Below are positions 9,221 to 18,203 of a stretch of 20,574 bases of DNA, piece by piece; the first letter of the stretch is position 1; every line of letters begins with the position of its first letter. Made by a program: the position numbers and the translations under genes. The notes beneath the pieces were generated by a model. The model made no database searches. It had not been told where the DNA came from and was given only the letters and a program-made list of their open reading frames with translations. Source of the stretch: Anaerolineaceae bacterium (GTDB lineage: Bacteria > Chloroflexota > Anaerolineae > Anaerolineales > Anaerolineaceae); contig DQHW01000028.1 of assembly GCA_003524305.1 (NCBI GenBank), positions 129,618 through 150,191 of the forward strand, in the 5' to 3' direction.

Positions 9221-9739
9221 TTATTTGCCTGCCTCTTTCTTGGTCTTTTTGGTCAATACAACTGCACCAATAGCAGCCACAAGTAAGATGACGGAGGTAA
9301 TTTCGAAGGGAAGTGAATATTTGGTGTAAAGGCTGATACCCAATGTTTTTGGGTCAGATAAAACCACGGTAGCCGGGCTGGTGGTGACAGTGACAGCCAC
9401 GCGAGAGATCAGGGCATATACCCCCTCAACCAGTACAGCGCCGGCCAGCACGATGGCCAATGGACGCTGCCACTTTAACTGCTCTACTTCTTTGGGTTTT
9501 TCAGCCCCTAAAAGCATGATCACGAACAAAAAGAGCACCATAATGGCGCCGGCATAAACCGTAATCTGAGCCAGGGCGATAAACGGCGCACCCATCACCA
9601 GATAGACCACCGCCACCGTTAAGAAGTTAATGATCAGAAAGAGCGCCGAATAAACGGTATTGCGGCTCATGATCAAGCCCACTGCAGCGGCAATGGCGAT
9701 CACTGCCAGGGCTAAAAACAAAAGTAAATTTAATGTCAT
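9221..9739 (-). CDS. nuoJ: NADH-quinone oxidoreductase subunit J
   Basis: 172 residues with about five membrane helices, the MrpG-like membrane subunit of complex I. The conserved third-helix region is VYLVMGAPFIALAQITVYAG followed by AIMVLFLFVIMLLG, the part that carries the flexible pi-bulge in known structures. The C-terminus is a short lysine-rich cytoplasmic tail. ATG 9739 has a strong GGGAGG five bases upstream that partly overlaps the nuoI stop. nuoK follows after one base. Confidence 0.96.
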   Translation of the reverse strand: MTLNLLLFLALAVIAIAAAVGLIMSRNTVYSALFLIINFLTVAVVYLVMGAPFIALAQITVYAGAIMVLFLFVIMLLGAEKPKEVEQLKWQRPLAIVLAGAVLVEGVYALISRVAVTVTTSPATVVLSDPKTLGISLYTKYSLPFEITSVILLVAAIGAVVLTKKTKKEAGK

Positions 9740-9749
9740 GCGTGCCTCC

Positions 9750-10241
9750 CTAATCCACGGGGTCTTTCATTTCGGGTACCGAACGCGTATATTCGCCGGG
9801 TTCGGTTTTTTGCGGTGTAGGGCCGCCGCCCATCGGTACTTTCACGATCAATTTATCTTTGGTGTAGATGGCAGAAGCGCGGTCGCTGTAAGCCAGTTCG
9901 TAGTCGTGTTCAAGCACAATTGCTTCGGTGGGGCAGGCATCTTCACAGAATCCACAGAAGATGCAGCGCAGCATGTTGATCTCGTAGGTGCTGGCATAAC
10001 GTTCACCAGGCGAGTAACGTTCGTCATCAGTGTTCTCGGCAGCTTCCACGAAGATGGCGTCAGCCGGGCAAGCTGCGGCACACAAGGCGCAGCCTATGCA
10101 TTTCTCAAGCCCGTTGTCATAACGTTTCAGTTCATGGCGTCCGCGATAACGAGCACGCACCGGCCTTTTTTGTTCGGGATATTGAATTGTAACGGGTTTT
10201 TCAAAGAGTGCTTTAAGGGTGGTAAACATTCCACGCAGCAT
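9750..10241 (-). CDS. nuoI: NADH-quinone oxidoreductase subunit I (two [4Fe-4S])
   Basis: 163 residues. It carries clusters N6a and N6b, which pass electrons from NuoG towards NuoB. Two ferredoxin motifs are complete: C48, C51, C54 with C58 (CIGCALCAAACP) and C93, C96, C99 with C103 (CIFCGFCEDACP). ATG 10241 is preferred over the upstream in-frame TTG at 10253. It has GGAGG five bases before it and lies one base after the nuoH stop (TGAGATG). The C-terminal tail past the second motif is about 60 residues and includes a glycine/proline-rich stretch, ordinary for the family. Confidence 0.96.
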   Translation of the reverse strand: MLRGMFTTLKALFEKPVTIQYPEQKRPVRARYRGRHELKRYDNGLEKCIGCALCAAACPADAIFVEAAENTDDERYSPGERYASTYEINMLRCIFCGFCEDACPTEAIVLEHDYELAYSDRASAIYTKDKLIVKVPMGGGPTPQKTEPGEYTRSVPEMKDPVD

Positions 10242-10242
10242 C

Positions 10243-11247
10243 TCAACCTCCAACCAGTGTGATCACCACAGCAGTGACCATTACATTAAGTAACGCCAGT
10301 GGAAACAAGATTTTCCAGCCGAAGGCCATCAGGCGGTCATAGCGGATACGCGGCAGGGTGGCTCTGATCCAGACAAGCACGAAGAGCAAAATCACCACCT
10401 TGATGAACAGGTAAAGCGGTCCGAGCCAGGGATAGGCCGCAACACCTGGCCCCCAATAGCCGCCCAAAAAGAGGGATGCTCCGATCATGCAGATGGCAAT
10501 CATCTTGATGTATTCAGCCATGAAGAAAAGGGCAAATTTCATGCCCGAGTATTCCACATGATAACCGGCGGTCAGTTCCTGCTCGGCTTCTGGCATATCA
10601 AAGGGTGAACGATTGATCTCGGCCACGGTGGCAATCATATAAATGATTGCACCTAGGGGTTGGTAAACAATAAACCAAATATGTTGTTGGGCATTGACGA
10701 TATCGTTGATGCCCATGGATCCTGCGATCAGGATAGGTCCGACAAATGACAGGCCGAGCGCCAGTTCGTAGCTGATCATCTGGGCTGTGGCGCGCAGACC
10801 GCCAAGCGTGGCGTATTTGTTGTTGGATGACCAACCGGCCAATGTGATGCCGTATATCGAGATAGAAGTTACGGTGAGGATGAAAAGCACACCCAGGTTG
10901 ATATCTGAAACGGAGAGCGTAAAGGTTTTGCCAAAGAGGGTGATGGGCGGTCCCCATGGCACCACACCGGTGATGATCAAAGCGGGGATCATGGTGATGA
11001 CTGGCGCAAGGACGAAGATCAATTTATCGGCGTTGGCAGGGATTAATTCTTCCTTGAAGATCAATTTGAGGGCGTCAGCCACTGGCTGCAAGAGACCCTC
11101 TTTGCCGGCGCGGTTCGGACCGATACGGACTTGAAATTTTGCCAATACGCGGCGTTCAAACCAGGTCACGTAGGCAAAGCCCACCGTCATAGCCAGAATG
11201 ACCACCAGTGATTTGATAAACCACTCCAGGAATAAACCAAATGTCAT
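10243..11247 (-). CDS. nuoH: NADH-quinone oxidoreductase subunit H
   Basis: 334 residues with about eight helices. It is the membrane subunit that forms the quinone chamber and the start of the E-channel. Conserved loops are visible: RIGPNRAGKEGLLQPVADAL, ADKLIF and EINRSPFDMPEAEQEL followed by TAGYHVEYSGMKFALFFMAEY, with the acidic residues of the first cytoplasmic loops. Length is typical (about 325-340). ATG 11247 overlaps the nuoG stop by four bases (ATGA), pointing to coupled translation. Confidence 0.97.
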   Translation of the reverse strand: MTFGLFLEWFIKSLVVILAMTVGFAYVTWFERRVLAKFQVRIGPNRAGKEGLLQPVADALKLIFKEELIPANADKLIFVLAPVITMIPALIITGVVPWGPPITLFGKTFTLSVSDINLGVLFILTVTSISIYGITLAGWSSNNKYATLGGLRATAQMISYELALGLSFVGPILIAGSMGINDIVNAQQHIWFIVYQPLGAIIYMIATVAEINRSPFDMPEAEQELTAGYHVEYSGMKFALFFMAEYIKMIAICMIGASLFLGGYWGPGVAAYPWLGPLYLFIKVVILLFVLVWIRATLPRIRYDRLMAFGWKILFPLALLNVMVTAVVITLVGG

Positions 11248-13721
11248 AGTGATCCTCGCTCTTGAGTCGTGGATGTGACCGCGATTTCTACTGATTCAGG
11301 CTGCCAGACAGGTACGCCGCAGTTGCGGGTGACCAGCAGCTTTCCTTTGGGTTGATCGGTAGAGACCATTACTTTTTGTTCGTATTCTTCCTTGCCCAGC
11401 TTAAGGGTAACGACCGCACCGTTTTCGATTTTCAGGGCTTCAGCATCATCCGGGTGCAGACTTAGCGTGTTGGCAATGCGGTCTTTCAGCAGACTGGTCT
11501 TGACAGGCAGACTTTGGTCATAGAGATGGGTCACAGGCAGAGCCAGCCATTTGTTGCGTGCCGGCTTTAGAACATCAGGCATGTTTGTTTTTCGCGGCAT
11601 GCCGCTTTCACCAGTGACCAGGGGAAGGACCACACCCAACCCGTAGGTATTTTCATAACCGGTACCGCCGTAATAAACTTCGTTGCGGCCCACCAGCGGC
11701 CATTGCTCATGCGTGGCGCCGAGATCGTTAAACGAGGCGGTTTTGAAGTTGGGTTCTTTTTTTGTAACCAGGCTGAAGAGCTCTTCGATGTTGACAGAAA
11801 GCCTTTCACCGCCCAGTTTTTCGAGCAGCACGGTGGTGATCTCATAGTCGGGTTTTGTGTTTCTGGCAGCGGGCACAGCGGCGCTGAATTTTTGGGTTCG
11901 GCGTTCACCTGATACCATCGTGCCGTTGCGTTCCATGATGGCTTGTGATGGCAGCACAACATCTGCCATTTTGGCGGTCTCGGTTAGAAAGATATCTTGA
12001 ACAATGACACAGCCGGCTTTTTGCATGGCATCTCGAAGTGAGGGGTTCTCGCCCGCGGGATCGGCACCGGTGACATAAAGAGCCATGGCTGCACTGATGC
12101 TATCTGCCAGAGTTTCATCGGGTTGAATACCCATTTCATAAGCACCCTGGTCATTGGCATTGTGCCAGACCGGGATGAGACCGTTGTTGGGTTTGCCGAA
12201 ATGCGAAGTTTTAACCAGTCCTTCGGCAATCAACCCGGCCAGGGCGGAAGTTTGACCTTGCCCCATGCCGTCACTGCCCATGAAGACCACCAGATCGGTC
12301 GCGCCGCTGACGGCTTTGGCAGCCTGAGAAGAACCTTCAAACAATTCGCGGAGGGCTTTTTCTTCTTCACCGTAGGCGTAAGAGAGGTTGAAGGATGCAT
12401 AATTATCCAAACGCATCTTGCGGGCAGTGGCATTCACCAGTGTAACGCCTCGTTCGGCAGCTTGTTTGACGCGCAGCCACCAGATCGGGGCCTCTTCATG
12501 CAAGTCTGATCCAAACACCAGAATGGTGGAGCCTTTTTCAAGTTTGGAAAGGTCCGAACCGGGGGTCATACCCACCCGCGTGACCCATTCTCCGCCGCCC
12601 ATGTTGGAGTAAAGACTGATATTACCCTTAGCCTGGGTGGTCAGAGTCTTGACTACATAGAGGTCTTCAAGGCTTAGTCGTCCGCTGACCAGTGAATAGA
12701 CGCTTTTACCGGCAGCCTGGAGTTTTTCTGCAGCGGTTTGCAAAGCTTCATCCCAACTAACGGGAACCAGTTCGTCATTTTTACGTACCAGCGGCTGGGT
12801 CAGACGTTCAGGGCTTTCTGAATAACCATAAGTAAAGCGTCCCTTGTCGCAGATCCAGATTTCGTTGACTTCTTCATTCTGCCTGGGCATGACACGTTTG
12901 ACGACCACCTTGCCGTTGCTTTTGGCTTCGCGGCGAACGTCATAAGTAATATTGCAGCCCACGGGGCATTGGTTGCAGATGGAGGGTTTATGTTTCAACT
13001 CCCAGGCGCGCGCACCAAAGCGGAAATCATTGGTAGTCAGTGCACCTACTGGGCAAATATCGGTGGTGTTGCCTGAGAATATGGAATCAAAGCCCGGCTC
13101 AGAATAAGTGGCAATCTCGAGTTTGCGTCCGCGGTTGTAGAAACCGATCACGGGGTCGCCCGCAACCTGGTCTTCAAAGCGCACACAGCGTGCACATTGG
13201 ATGCAGCGTTCGCGGTCAAGCGAGATTAATTCACCCAGCGGATAATGTTTCTTGGCGTGACTTTTCTCATCCAGTAAAAAGCGGCTGTCACCCGAACCGA
13301 ATTCCATGGTCTGGTTCTGCAGCGGACATTCACCACCCTTGTCGCAGACCGGGCAATCCAGCGGATGAGAAGTGAGCAGGAATTCTACAATCTCTTTGCG
13401 GGCGGACATTACTTTTTCAGTGGCGCCCCATACAACCATGCCCTCTGAAACAGGGGTGGTGCAGGCGGTCTCGAGTTTAGGCCCAAAGGCGATTTTTGGT
13501 GTCCCGTTTTCATTCAATACGGGTTGACCGGTTGCCCGATCTATCTGCGGACGTCCAACATCCACCAGGCAGACACGACACATGCCAACGGGTTTCAACT
13601 TGGGGTGATGGCAAAAGACCGGGATGGTAATGCCCACGGTCTTGGCGGCATCCACAAGGTTCATTCCGGCTGGCACGCTGACGGAGCGTCCGTCTATGGT
13701 TAGATTTACTTGTTTTTCCAT
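11244..13721 (-). CDS. nuoG: NADH-quinone oxidoreductase subunit G (Fe-S and molybdopterin-type fold)
   Basis: 825 residues, the largest peripheral-arm subunit. The N-terminal [2Fe-2S] domain uses C37, C48, C51 and C87. H119, C123, C126 and C132 (SHPLDCPVCDKGGECP) form the His-ligated [4Fe-4S]; C173, C176, C179 and C223 form the next one. C249, C252, C256 and C291 (CNQCPVGC) look like the off-path cluster N7, found in only some bacteria. A molybdopterin-oxidoreductase-like domain follows from about 300 and a moco-binding-type domain closes the C-terminus (about 725-810). The 35-residue gap between C51 and C87 resembles Thermus Nqo3 more than E. coli. ATG 13721 lies four bases after nuoF, with GGAG inside nuoF about ten bases upstream. 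Confidence 0.96.
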   Translation of the reverse strand: MEKQVNLTIDGRSVSVPAGMNLVDAAKTVGITIPVFCHHPKLKPVGMCRVCLVDVGRPQIDRATGQPVLNENGTPKIAFGPKLETACTTPVSEGMVVWGATEKVMSARKEIVEFLLTSHPLDCPVCDKGGECPLQNQTMEFGSGDSRFLLDEKSHAKKHYPLGELISLDRERCIQCARCVRFEDQVAGDPVIGFYNRGRKLEIATYSEPGFDSIFSGNTTDICPVGALTTNDFRFGARAWELKHKPSICNQCPVGCNITYDVRREAKSNGKVVVKRVMPRQNEEVNEIWICDKGRFTYGYSESPERLTQPLVRKNDELVPVSWDEALQTAAEKLQAAGKSVYSLVSGRLSLEDLYVVKTLTTQAKGNISLYSNMGGGEWVTRVGMTPGSDLSKLEKGSTILVFGSDLHEEAPIWWLRVKQAAERGVTLVNATARKMRLDNYASFNLSYAYGEEEKALRELFEGSSQAAKAVSGATDLVVFMGSDGMGQGQTSALAGLIAEGLVKTSHFGKPNNGLIPVWHNANDQGAYEMGIQPDETLADSISAAMALYVTGADPAGENPSLRDAMQKAGCVIVQDIFLTETAKMADVVLPSQAIMERNGTMVSGERRTQKFSAAVPAARNTKPDYEITTVLLEKLGGERLSVNIEELFSLVTKKEPNFKTASFNDLGATHEQWPLVGRNEVYYGGTGYENTYGLGVVLPLVTGESGMPRKTNMPDVLKPARNKWLALPVTHLYDQSLPVKTSLLKDRIANTLSLHPDDAEALKIENGAVVTLKLGKEEYEQKVMVSTDQPKGKLLVTRNCGVPVWQPESVEIAVTSTTQERGSL

Positions 13722-13725
13722 CTGG

Positions 13726-14976
13726 TTAATTCTCCAGGCGAGCTTCGAAATCAGCTCGGAAATGTTGTAAGCCAGAAACTACGGCCATGGTGGAGAATTC
13801 ACCCAGGGCACAGAAGCATTTATTTTGCATTTGCGCTGCCACAGACTTGAGCAGGTCAATATCTTCATTTTTAGCCTTGCCGGATTCAATACGATCGCTG
13901 ATGTGGCTCATCCAGAAGGTGCCTTCACGGCAGGGGGTGCATTTACCGCAGGATTCGTGCGAGAAAAAGTGCACGGTGTTGTTGATCACACGGCTGATGT
14001 TGACCGTTTCATCCAACACCATCACCGAAGCCGATCCAAGAGGGGAGCCTATTGCCGAGGTAGCTTCGTAATCCATGGCGGTGTCCAGCGTTGCATCGGT
14101 GGCAGGGATCAAGGTTGAAGAGGCGCCGGCGGGCATGATGGCTTTGATCTTGGCGTCGTTTATGATGCCTTCGCCATATTTGAAGATCAATTCTCTAAAG
14201 GTGGTGCCAAGAGGAAGTTCGTAATTGCCTGGTTTCTTGACGCGGCCAGACAATGAGAAGATCTTGGTGCCGGGACTTTTTTCGGTGCCATTCCTGCGAA
14301 AAGCATCCACACCTTTTTCCATGATGTACGGTATGTTGGCAAGGGTTTCGACGTTGTTGATGACCGTTGGTTTGTCAAACAAGCCTGCCACCGCCGGGAA
14401 AGGCGGACGCAATCGGGGCTGACCGAGCCGTCCTTCAATGGATTCGAGCAATGCAGTCTCTTCACCGCAGATATAAGCGCCTGCTCCCAAGTGGATATGG
14501 ATGCGCAGGCAATAACTTGTGCCAAAAAGTGCGTCACCTAAATATCCCTTGGCAGTCAGTTCTGCAAGTCTTTCATCAAATTTTTTGGCGATCTGAGAGA
14601 ACTCGCCGCGGAAGTAAATGTAGGCATCGTGTGCCTGGACCGCATAAGAGGTGATCATCAGCCCTTCGATAAATTGATAAGGGTTGAACTCAAGCAGTTC
14701 GCGGTCTTTGAAGGTGCCCGGTTCTGATTCGTCAGAGTTGGCCACGACGTAATGCGGCCAAATGTCGTTAGGTAAAAACGACCATTTCACACCGGTCGGA
14801 AAGCCCGCGCCGCCGCGTCCGCGTAAGCCTGAGGCTTTTACGTCATTGAGCACTTCTTCAGGTTTACGAGTGGTGACAACTTTTTTCCAGGTTTCAAAAC
14901 CGCCGTTGGCGATATAAGTCTTCAACTGGTTCAAACCCGCAATCTCACGATGACGCAGCAAGATCAACTCACTCAT
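13726..14976 (-). CDS. nuoF: NADH-quinone oxidoreductase subunit F (NADH/FMN site)
   Basis: 416 residues. It oxidises NADH with FMN and passes electrons to cluster N3. The FMN/NADH glycine-rich site is GRGGAGFPTG (53-62), followed by ANSDESEPGTFKDR (79-92) and GAGAYICGEETALLESIEG (165-182). Cluster N3 ligands are C343, C346, C349 (SCGKCTPCREGT) and C389 (NKCFCALGE). I place the start at ATG 14976, which has AGGAGG five bases upstream and overlaps the nuoE end by eight bases; an in-frame ATG at 15006 would add ten lysine-rich residues lacking family similarity. Its presence, with nuoE and nuoG, shows the enzyme accepts NADH. Confidence 0.97.
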   Translation of the reverse strand: MSELILLRHREIAGLNQLKTYIANGGFETWKKVVTTRKPEEVLNDVKASGLRGRGGAGFPTGVKWSFLPNDIWPHYVVANSDESEPGTFKDRELLEFNPYQFIEGLMITSYAVQAHDAYIYFRGEFSQIAKKFDERLAELTAKGYLGDALFGTSYCLRIHIHLGAGAYICGEETALLESIEGRLGQPRLRPPFPAVAGLFDKPTVINNVETLANIPYIMEKGVDAFRRNGTEKSPGTKIFSLSGRVKKPGNYELPLGTTFRELIFKYGEGIINDAKIKAIMPAGASSTLIPATDATLDTAMDYEATSAIGSPLGSASVMVLDETVNISRVINNTVHFFSHESCGKCTPCREGTFWMSHISDRIESGKAKNEDIDLLKSVAAQMQNKCFCALGEFSTMAVVSGLQHFRADFEARLEN

Positions 14977-15532
14977 GGCTGCCTCCTTCTTCGGGTTTGG
15001 CTTCATCTTGAGAGATGGTCTTGAGCGGAGTTCCGTTCAGCGCAGCAGACATGGAGCGCAGCCAGTCGATGGTGCGGGCAGGGGTCTGGTTTTCGTGATA
15101 CTCTACTTCGTCACCGATCTGAGCCTGAAAAAGCGGTGCTTTGTCACAGGCTGCCAGGCATTTAACTTCTTCGATGGTGATCAACCCGTCTGTTGAAGTT
15201 TCGCCTGGTTTGACACCTAAGAGATCACATAATTCCGTGAGGTATTCAGTTGCCCCGCGCAGGTCGCATGCTACATCCGTGCAGACTTGCAGTCTGATCT
15301 TCCCTTCAGGAGCGTCATGAAAAAGGGTGTAGAAGCCAACCACAGACGCCACTTCGGTGGTGCTGATGCCGGTAATCTCGGCGATTTCTTGCAAGGCAGT
15401 GCGCGAGACAAAACCCGCTTCAGACTGGGCAAGATGCAGCAGAGGCATCACCGCAGCTTGTTTGCGGTCAATGGGATACCTGGACAGGATCCGATTAATT
15501 TCTTCCGGATATTTTTTAATCAGTTCGTTCAT
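14969..15532 (-). CDS. nuoE: NADH-quinone oxidoreductase subunit E ([2Fe-2S], thioredoxin-like)
   Basis: 187 residues. It holds cluster N1a next to the flavin of NuoF. N-terminal helices (1-75) precede a thioredoxin-like fold with ligands C84 and C89 (CTDVAC) and C125 and C129 (CLAAC). A C-terminal tail of about 35 residues, ending in an acidic, glycine-containing stretch (AKPEEGGSHE), is not part of the core fold; its end is shaped by the overlap with nuoF. ATG 15532 overlaps the nuoD stop by four bases (ATGA). Confidence 0.96.
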   Translation of the reverse strand: MNELIKKYPEEINRILSRYPIDRKQAAVMPLLHLAQSEAGFVSRTALQEIAEITGISTTEVASVVGFYTLFHDAPEGKIRLQVCTDVACDLRGATEYLTELCDLLGVKPGETSTDGLITIEEVKCLAACDKAPLFQAQIGDEVEYHENQTPARTIDWLRSMSAALNGTPLKTISQDEAKPEEGGSHE

Positions 15533-16758
15533 CGGTCTGTATCTCCCAGGACGATATCTATACTGCCAATGATGCCGATTAAATCTGCCACAAAGCAGCC
15601 CCTCGAAAGTATGGGCATGATCTGCAGCAGCGGTACGGATGGTGTGCGGTAATGTGCCCGGTAGGGTTTGGGGCTGCCGTCAGATTCGAGGAAAAGACCC
15701 ATCTCGCCGCGTGGAGATTCAATGGTGGAGTAAACAGAACCTACGGGTGGCGTGAAACCTTCCGTCCAAAGTTTGAAGTGGTGGATCAGGGCTTCCATGC
15801 TCACGCCAATCTCTGAGCGCGGAGGTGGGATGTATTTGGGGTTGTTGTCACGCACGGGGCCGTAGGGCAGTTTATTGAGCGCCTGCTCAACAATGCGCAC
15901 GGATTGTCGCATTTCTTCCACCCTTACCTTATAGCGTCCGTAAATGTCACCGGTGGTCTGGGTGGGAATGTCAAAATCGTATTGTTCGTAACCGCAATAC
16001 GGGTTTGCCTTGCGTAGATCATGCGCCATCCCCGTGGCTCTCAAAGTGGGGCCGGTGACATCCCATGCCAGGGCTGTTTTGGTGTCAATTTTTCCAATAC
16101 CCTTGGTGCGGTCCATGAATAGCGGATTCTTGGTGAGCAAGGCTTCATAAGAGTCGATGCGTTTTGGAAAGACCTCCACGATCTGTTTGACCGCGGCTTC
16201 AAATTCAACCGGTACGTCCCGCCACAACCCGCCGGGGCGGATGTAAGTGGTCATCATGCGTTGACCCGAAACCAGTTCAAAAACATCCAAAATCATTTCA
16301 CGTTCGCGCATGGCATATAAGAAGACGCTCATGGCGCCCAGATCCAATGCTGAAGTGCCAATCCATAACAGGTGAGATTGCAAACGCGAAAGTTCCAACA
16401 AAATAACGCGGATGGCATCTGCACGCGCCGGCGATTTGAGTTCGGCAAGTTTTTCAACAGCCAGGCAGTAGACCAGGTTGTTACCCATGGTGTACATATA
16501 ATCCATGCGGTCGGTCAGCACTTCAGCCTTCTGGTAAGTCTTGGCTTCCATATTCTTTTCAATGCCGGTATGCAGATAACCAATATCCGGCACGCAGTTG
16601 AGCACAATTTCACCATCCAATTCGAGGATCAAGCGCAGCACGCCGTGGGTGCTGGGGTGCTGCGGCCCCATGTTGAGTACCATGGTCTCACCGGTAAGCG
16701 CTTGAGGAGTGAAAAGGTGTTTCAGTTCATCCAGGGTGAATTCTTGAATTTCTCTCAT
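15529..16758 (-). CDS. nuoD: NADH-quinone oxidoreductase subunit D (49-kDa, quinone site)
   Basis: 409 residues. It is related to the large subunit of NiFe hydrogenases, but has lost the metal cysteines as expected. It forms the quinone head-group pocket with NuoB. The loop NMGPQHPSTHGVLR (29-42) supplies H38 and the helix LTDRMDYM supplies Y87, the pair that binds the quinone in Thermus Nqo4, with the same numbering here. PIGYLHTGIEK-type and RGEMG motifs are present and the C-terminus ends GSIDIVLGDTDR as usual. It is separate from nuoC, not fused. ATG 16758 directly abuts the nuoC stop (TAAATG), with GGGGTG upstream. Confidence 0.97.
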   Translation of the reverse strand: MREIQEFTLDELKHLFTPQALTGETMVLNMGPQHPSTHGVLRLILELDGEIVLNCVPDIGYLHTGIEKNMEAKTYQKAEVLTDRMDYMYTMGNNLVYCLAVEKLAELKSPARADAIRVILLELSRLQSHLLWIGTSALDLGAMSVFLYAMREREMILDVFELVSGQRMMTTYIRPGGLWRDVPVEFEAAVKQIVEVFPKRIDSYEALLTKNPLFMDRTKGIGKIDTKTALAWDVTGPTLRATGMAHDLRKANPYCGYEQYDFDIPTQTTGDIYGRYKVRVEEMRQSVRIVEQALNKLPYGPVRDNNPKYIPPPRSEIGVSMEALIHHFKLWTEGFTPPVGSVYSTIESPRGEMGLFLESDGSPKPYRAHYRTPSVPLLQIMPILSRGCFVADLIGIIGSIDIVLGDTDR

Positions 16759-17271
16759 TTATCTCACCCCTTTCGGTTTGCGCAGGTCAATGTCATCAAA
16801 ATTAAAGGTGTACTGCACTTCTTCATAGCCAAGCGGATAATCTTTGCGCAGGGGATGTCCCACCCAATTGGGGGGCATTAAGAGGCGGCGCATGTCAGAA
16901 TGGCCTTCAAAACGGATGCCCATCAGGTCCCAGATTTCGCGTTCGCGCCAGTTGGCGTTGGGAAAAACGGTTTCCATCGTGGCGATCTTGGGATTGTCGC
17001 CATCTAACGGCACTCTTAAGGTGATGTATTGGTGAGTATTTGTGGAATAAAAAATGTAAACGACGTGAAAACGCGGATCAGTCTGTGGGCAGTAATCCAC
17101 AGCGGTTTCAGCGGAGAGCATGTCAAAGTCAAATTCATCACGCAAAACGGTGGCGGCGGCAATGATCTTATCCGCGGGCACGAGGAGGGTTACTTCATCG
17201 CGGAATTCTGAAACCTGGCCGTTATAACGTGATTGAATGGCAAAAACAGCGGGAGTAAGAAGTTCGTTCAT
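16759..17271 (-). CDS. nuoC: NADH-quinone oxidoreductase subunit C (30-kDa)
   Basis: 170 residues, a structural peripheral-arm subunit bound to NuoD. The signature is near the C-terminus: NANWREREIWDLMGIRFEGH, then LRRLLMPPNWVGHPLRKDYP-like sequence (seen as MRRLLMPPNW and HPLRKDYPLG). Two adjacent ATGs lie at 17274 and 17271. The second is chosen because GAGG lies six bases upstream of it and only three from the first. A longer frame starting at 17340 would overlap nuoB by 59 bases with no family support. Confidence 0.95.
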   Translation of the reverse strand: MNELLTPAVFAIQSRYNGQVSEFRDEVTLLVPADKIIAAATVLRDEFDFDMLSAETAVDYCPQTDPRFHVVYIFYSTNTHQYITLRVPLDGDNPKIATMETVFPNANWREREIWDLMGIRFEGHSDMRRLLMPPNWVGHPLRKDYPLGYEEVQYTFNFDDIDLRKPKGVR

Positions 17272-17281
17272 CATTGGCCTC

Positions 17282-17764
17282 TTATTTCCACTTGGCGAAA
17301 CGTTCGCTTTTGATTTTGTTATGCAGGGCGACAACCCCATTAATCAAGCCTTCCGGCCGTGGCGGACAGCCCGCCACGTAAATATCCACCGGAACGATTT
17401 CATCCACCCCTTGCAGGATGGCATAGTTGTTGTAGACGCCGCCGCAGGCAGCACAATCACCCATGGCGATCACCCATTTGGGATCAGGCATTTGATCGTA
17501 GAGGTTTCGCAGAACGGGAGCCATTTTTTGAGAGACTCGACCGGCCACAATCATTAGATCGGATTGGCGTGGGCTGGCACGCATCAATTCCATGCCGAAG
17601 CGGCTCATGTCGTAATTGGCAGCCTGGGCAGCCATCATCTCAATGGCGCAGCAGGCCAGGCCAAAGAGCATCGGCCACATTGAATTGGTGCGAGACCAAT
17701 TGACTGCATTTTCAAGCGTGGTGGTTACCACGCCGGTATTTCCTAATTTTTGTTCTAATCCCAT
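17282..17764 (-). CDS. nuoB: NADH-quinone oxidoreductase subunit B (cluster N2)
   Basis: 160 residues. It carries the terminal [4Fe-4S] cluster N2 that reduces quinone. Ligands are the tandem C38-C39 (GLACCAIEMM), C104 (MGDCAACGG) and C133 (AGCPPRPEGL). Their spacing (65 and 29 residues) is the same as in E. coli NuoB. The start is ATG 17764, with GGGAG seven bases upstream; it overlaps the 3' end of nuoA by ten bases. An in-frame ATG at 17785 has no such site and would add seven residues. Confidence 0.97.
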   Translation of the reverse strand: MGLEQKLGNTGVVTTTLENAVNWSRTNSMWPMLFGLACCAIEMMAAQAANYDMSRFGMELMRASPRQSDLMIVAGRVSQKMAPVLRNLYDQMPDPKWVIAMGDCAACGGVYNNYAILQGVDEIVPVDIYVAGCPPRPEGLINGVVALHNKIKSERFAKWK

Positions 17765-18111
17765 TCCAAGGCTCCCTTTTTCCATATATAGATGAAGCCA
17801 ACCAGCAAGATGGCCACAAAAACAAACATTTCGATCAAGCCAAAGAGTCCAAGTTTTTTGAAGGCAACTGCCCAGGGTAAAAAGAAGATGACCTCTACAT
17901 CAAACAGAATAAAGAGCACTGCCACAAGATAGTAGCGCACAGACATTTGCCGGGTGCCAGGACCGTAGGGAATCATACCTGATTCGTAAGGCTGCCCTTT
18001 TTTGGCGGTTGGACGGTGAGGTCCGAAAAAACGGCCTAAAAAGAGCACAAGAAAACCAACAAATGTTGAAAGGGCGATCAAAATGATCAGGGGAAGGTAG
18101 TCTATTAGCAT
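17755..18111 (-). CDS. nuoA: NADH-quinone oxidoreductase subunit A
   Basis: 118 residues and three membrane helices, the subunit next to NuoH at the quinone chamber entrance. The matrix-type loop has PYESG (41-45), and the second helix carries the acidic pair D71 and E73 (FILFDVEVIFFLPW), both family hallmarks. It is the first gene of the operon. ATG 18111 has GGAG nine bases upstream. The divergent cupredoxin gene begins 273 bases away. Confidence 0.96.
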   Translation of the reverse strand: MLIDYLPLIILIALSTFVGFLVLFLGRFFGPHRPTAKKGQPYESGMIPYGPGTRQMSVRYYLVAVLFILFDVEVIFFLPWAVAFKKLGLFGLIEMFVFVAILLVGFIYIWKKGALEWD

Positions 18112-18148
18112 TGAGACATTCTCCGTTTTGCAGACTATTAATCGAATA

Positions 18149-18163
18149 AGACAAATTTTGTCT
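18149..18163. promoter_or_regulatory. 15-base perfect palindrome upstream of nuoA (possible operator)
   Basis: AGACAAA, one central T, then TTTGTCT: seven-base arms with perfect symmetry, 38-52 bases upstream of the nuoA start. It would lie in the leader if the candidate promoter at 18204-18232 is correct. Size and symmetry fit a dimeric repressor or activator site, but no cognate regulator is identified in the window. Confidence 0.4.
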
Positions 18164-18203
18164 ATATCTCTGCATAGATTTTACCTTATAAAAAACCGTT
18201 TAC

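Noticed and set aside
14977..15006. Upstream ATG giving nuoF ten extra residues
   Set aside because: The inner ATG at 14976 has AGGAGG five bases before it and the usual short overlap with nuoE; the extension is lysine-rich and not family-like.
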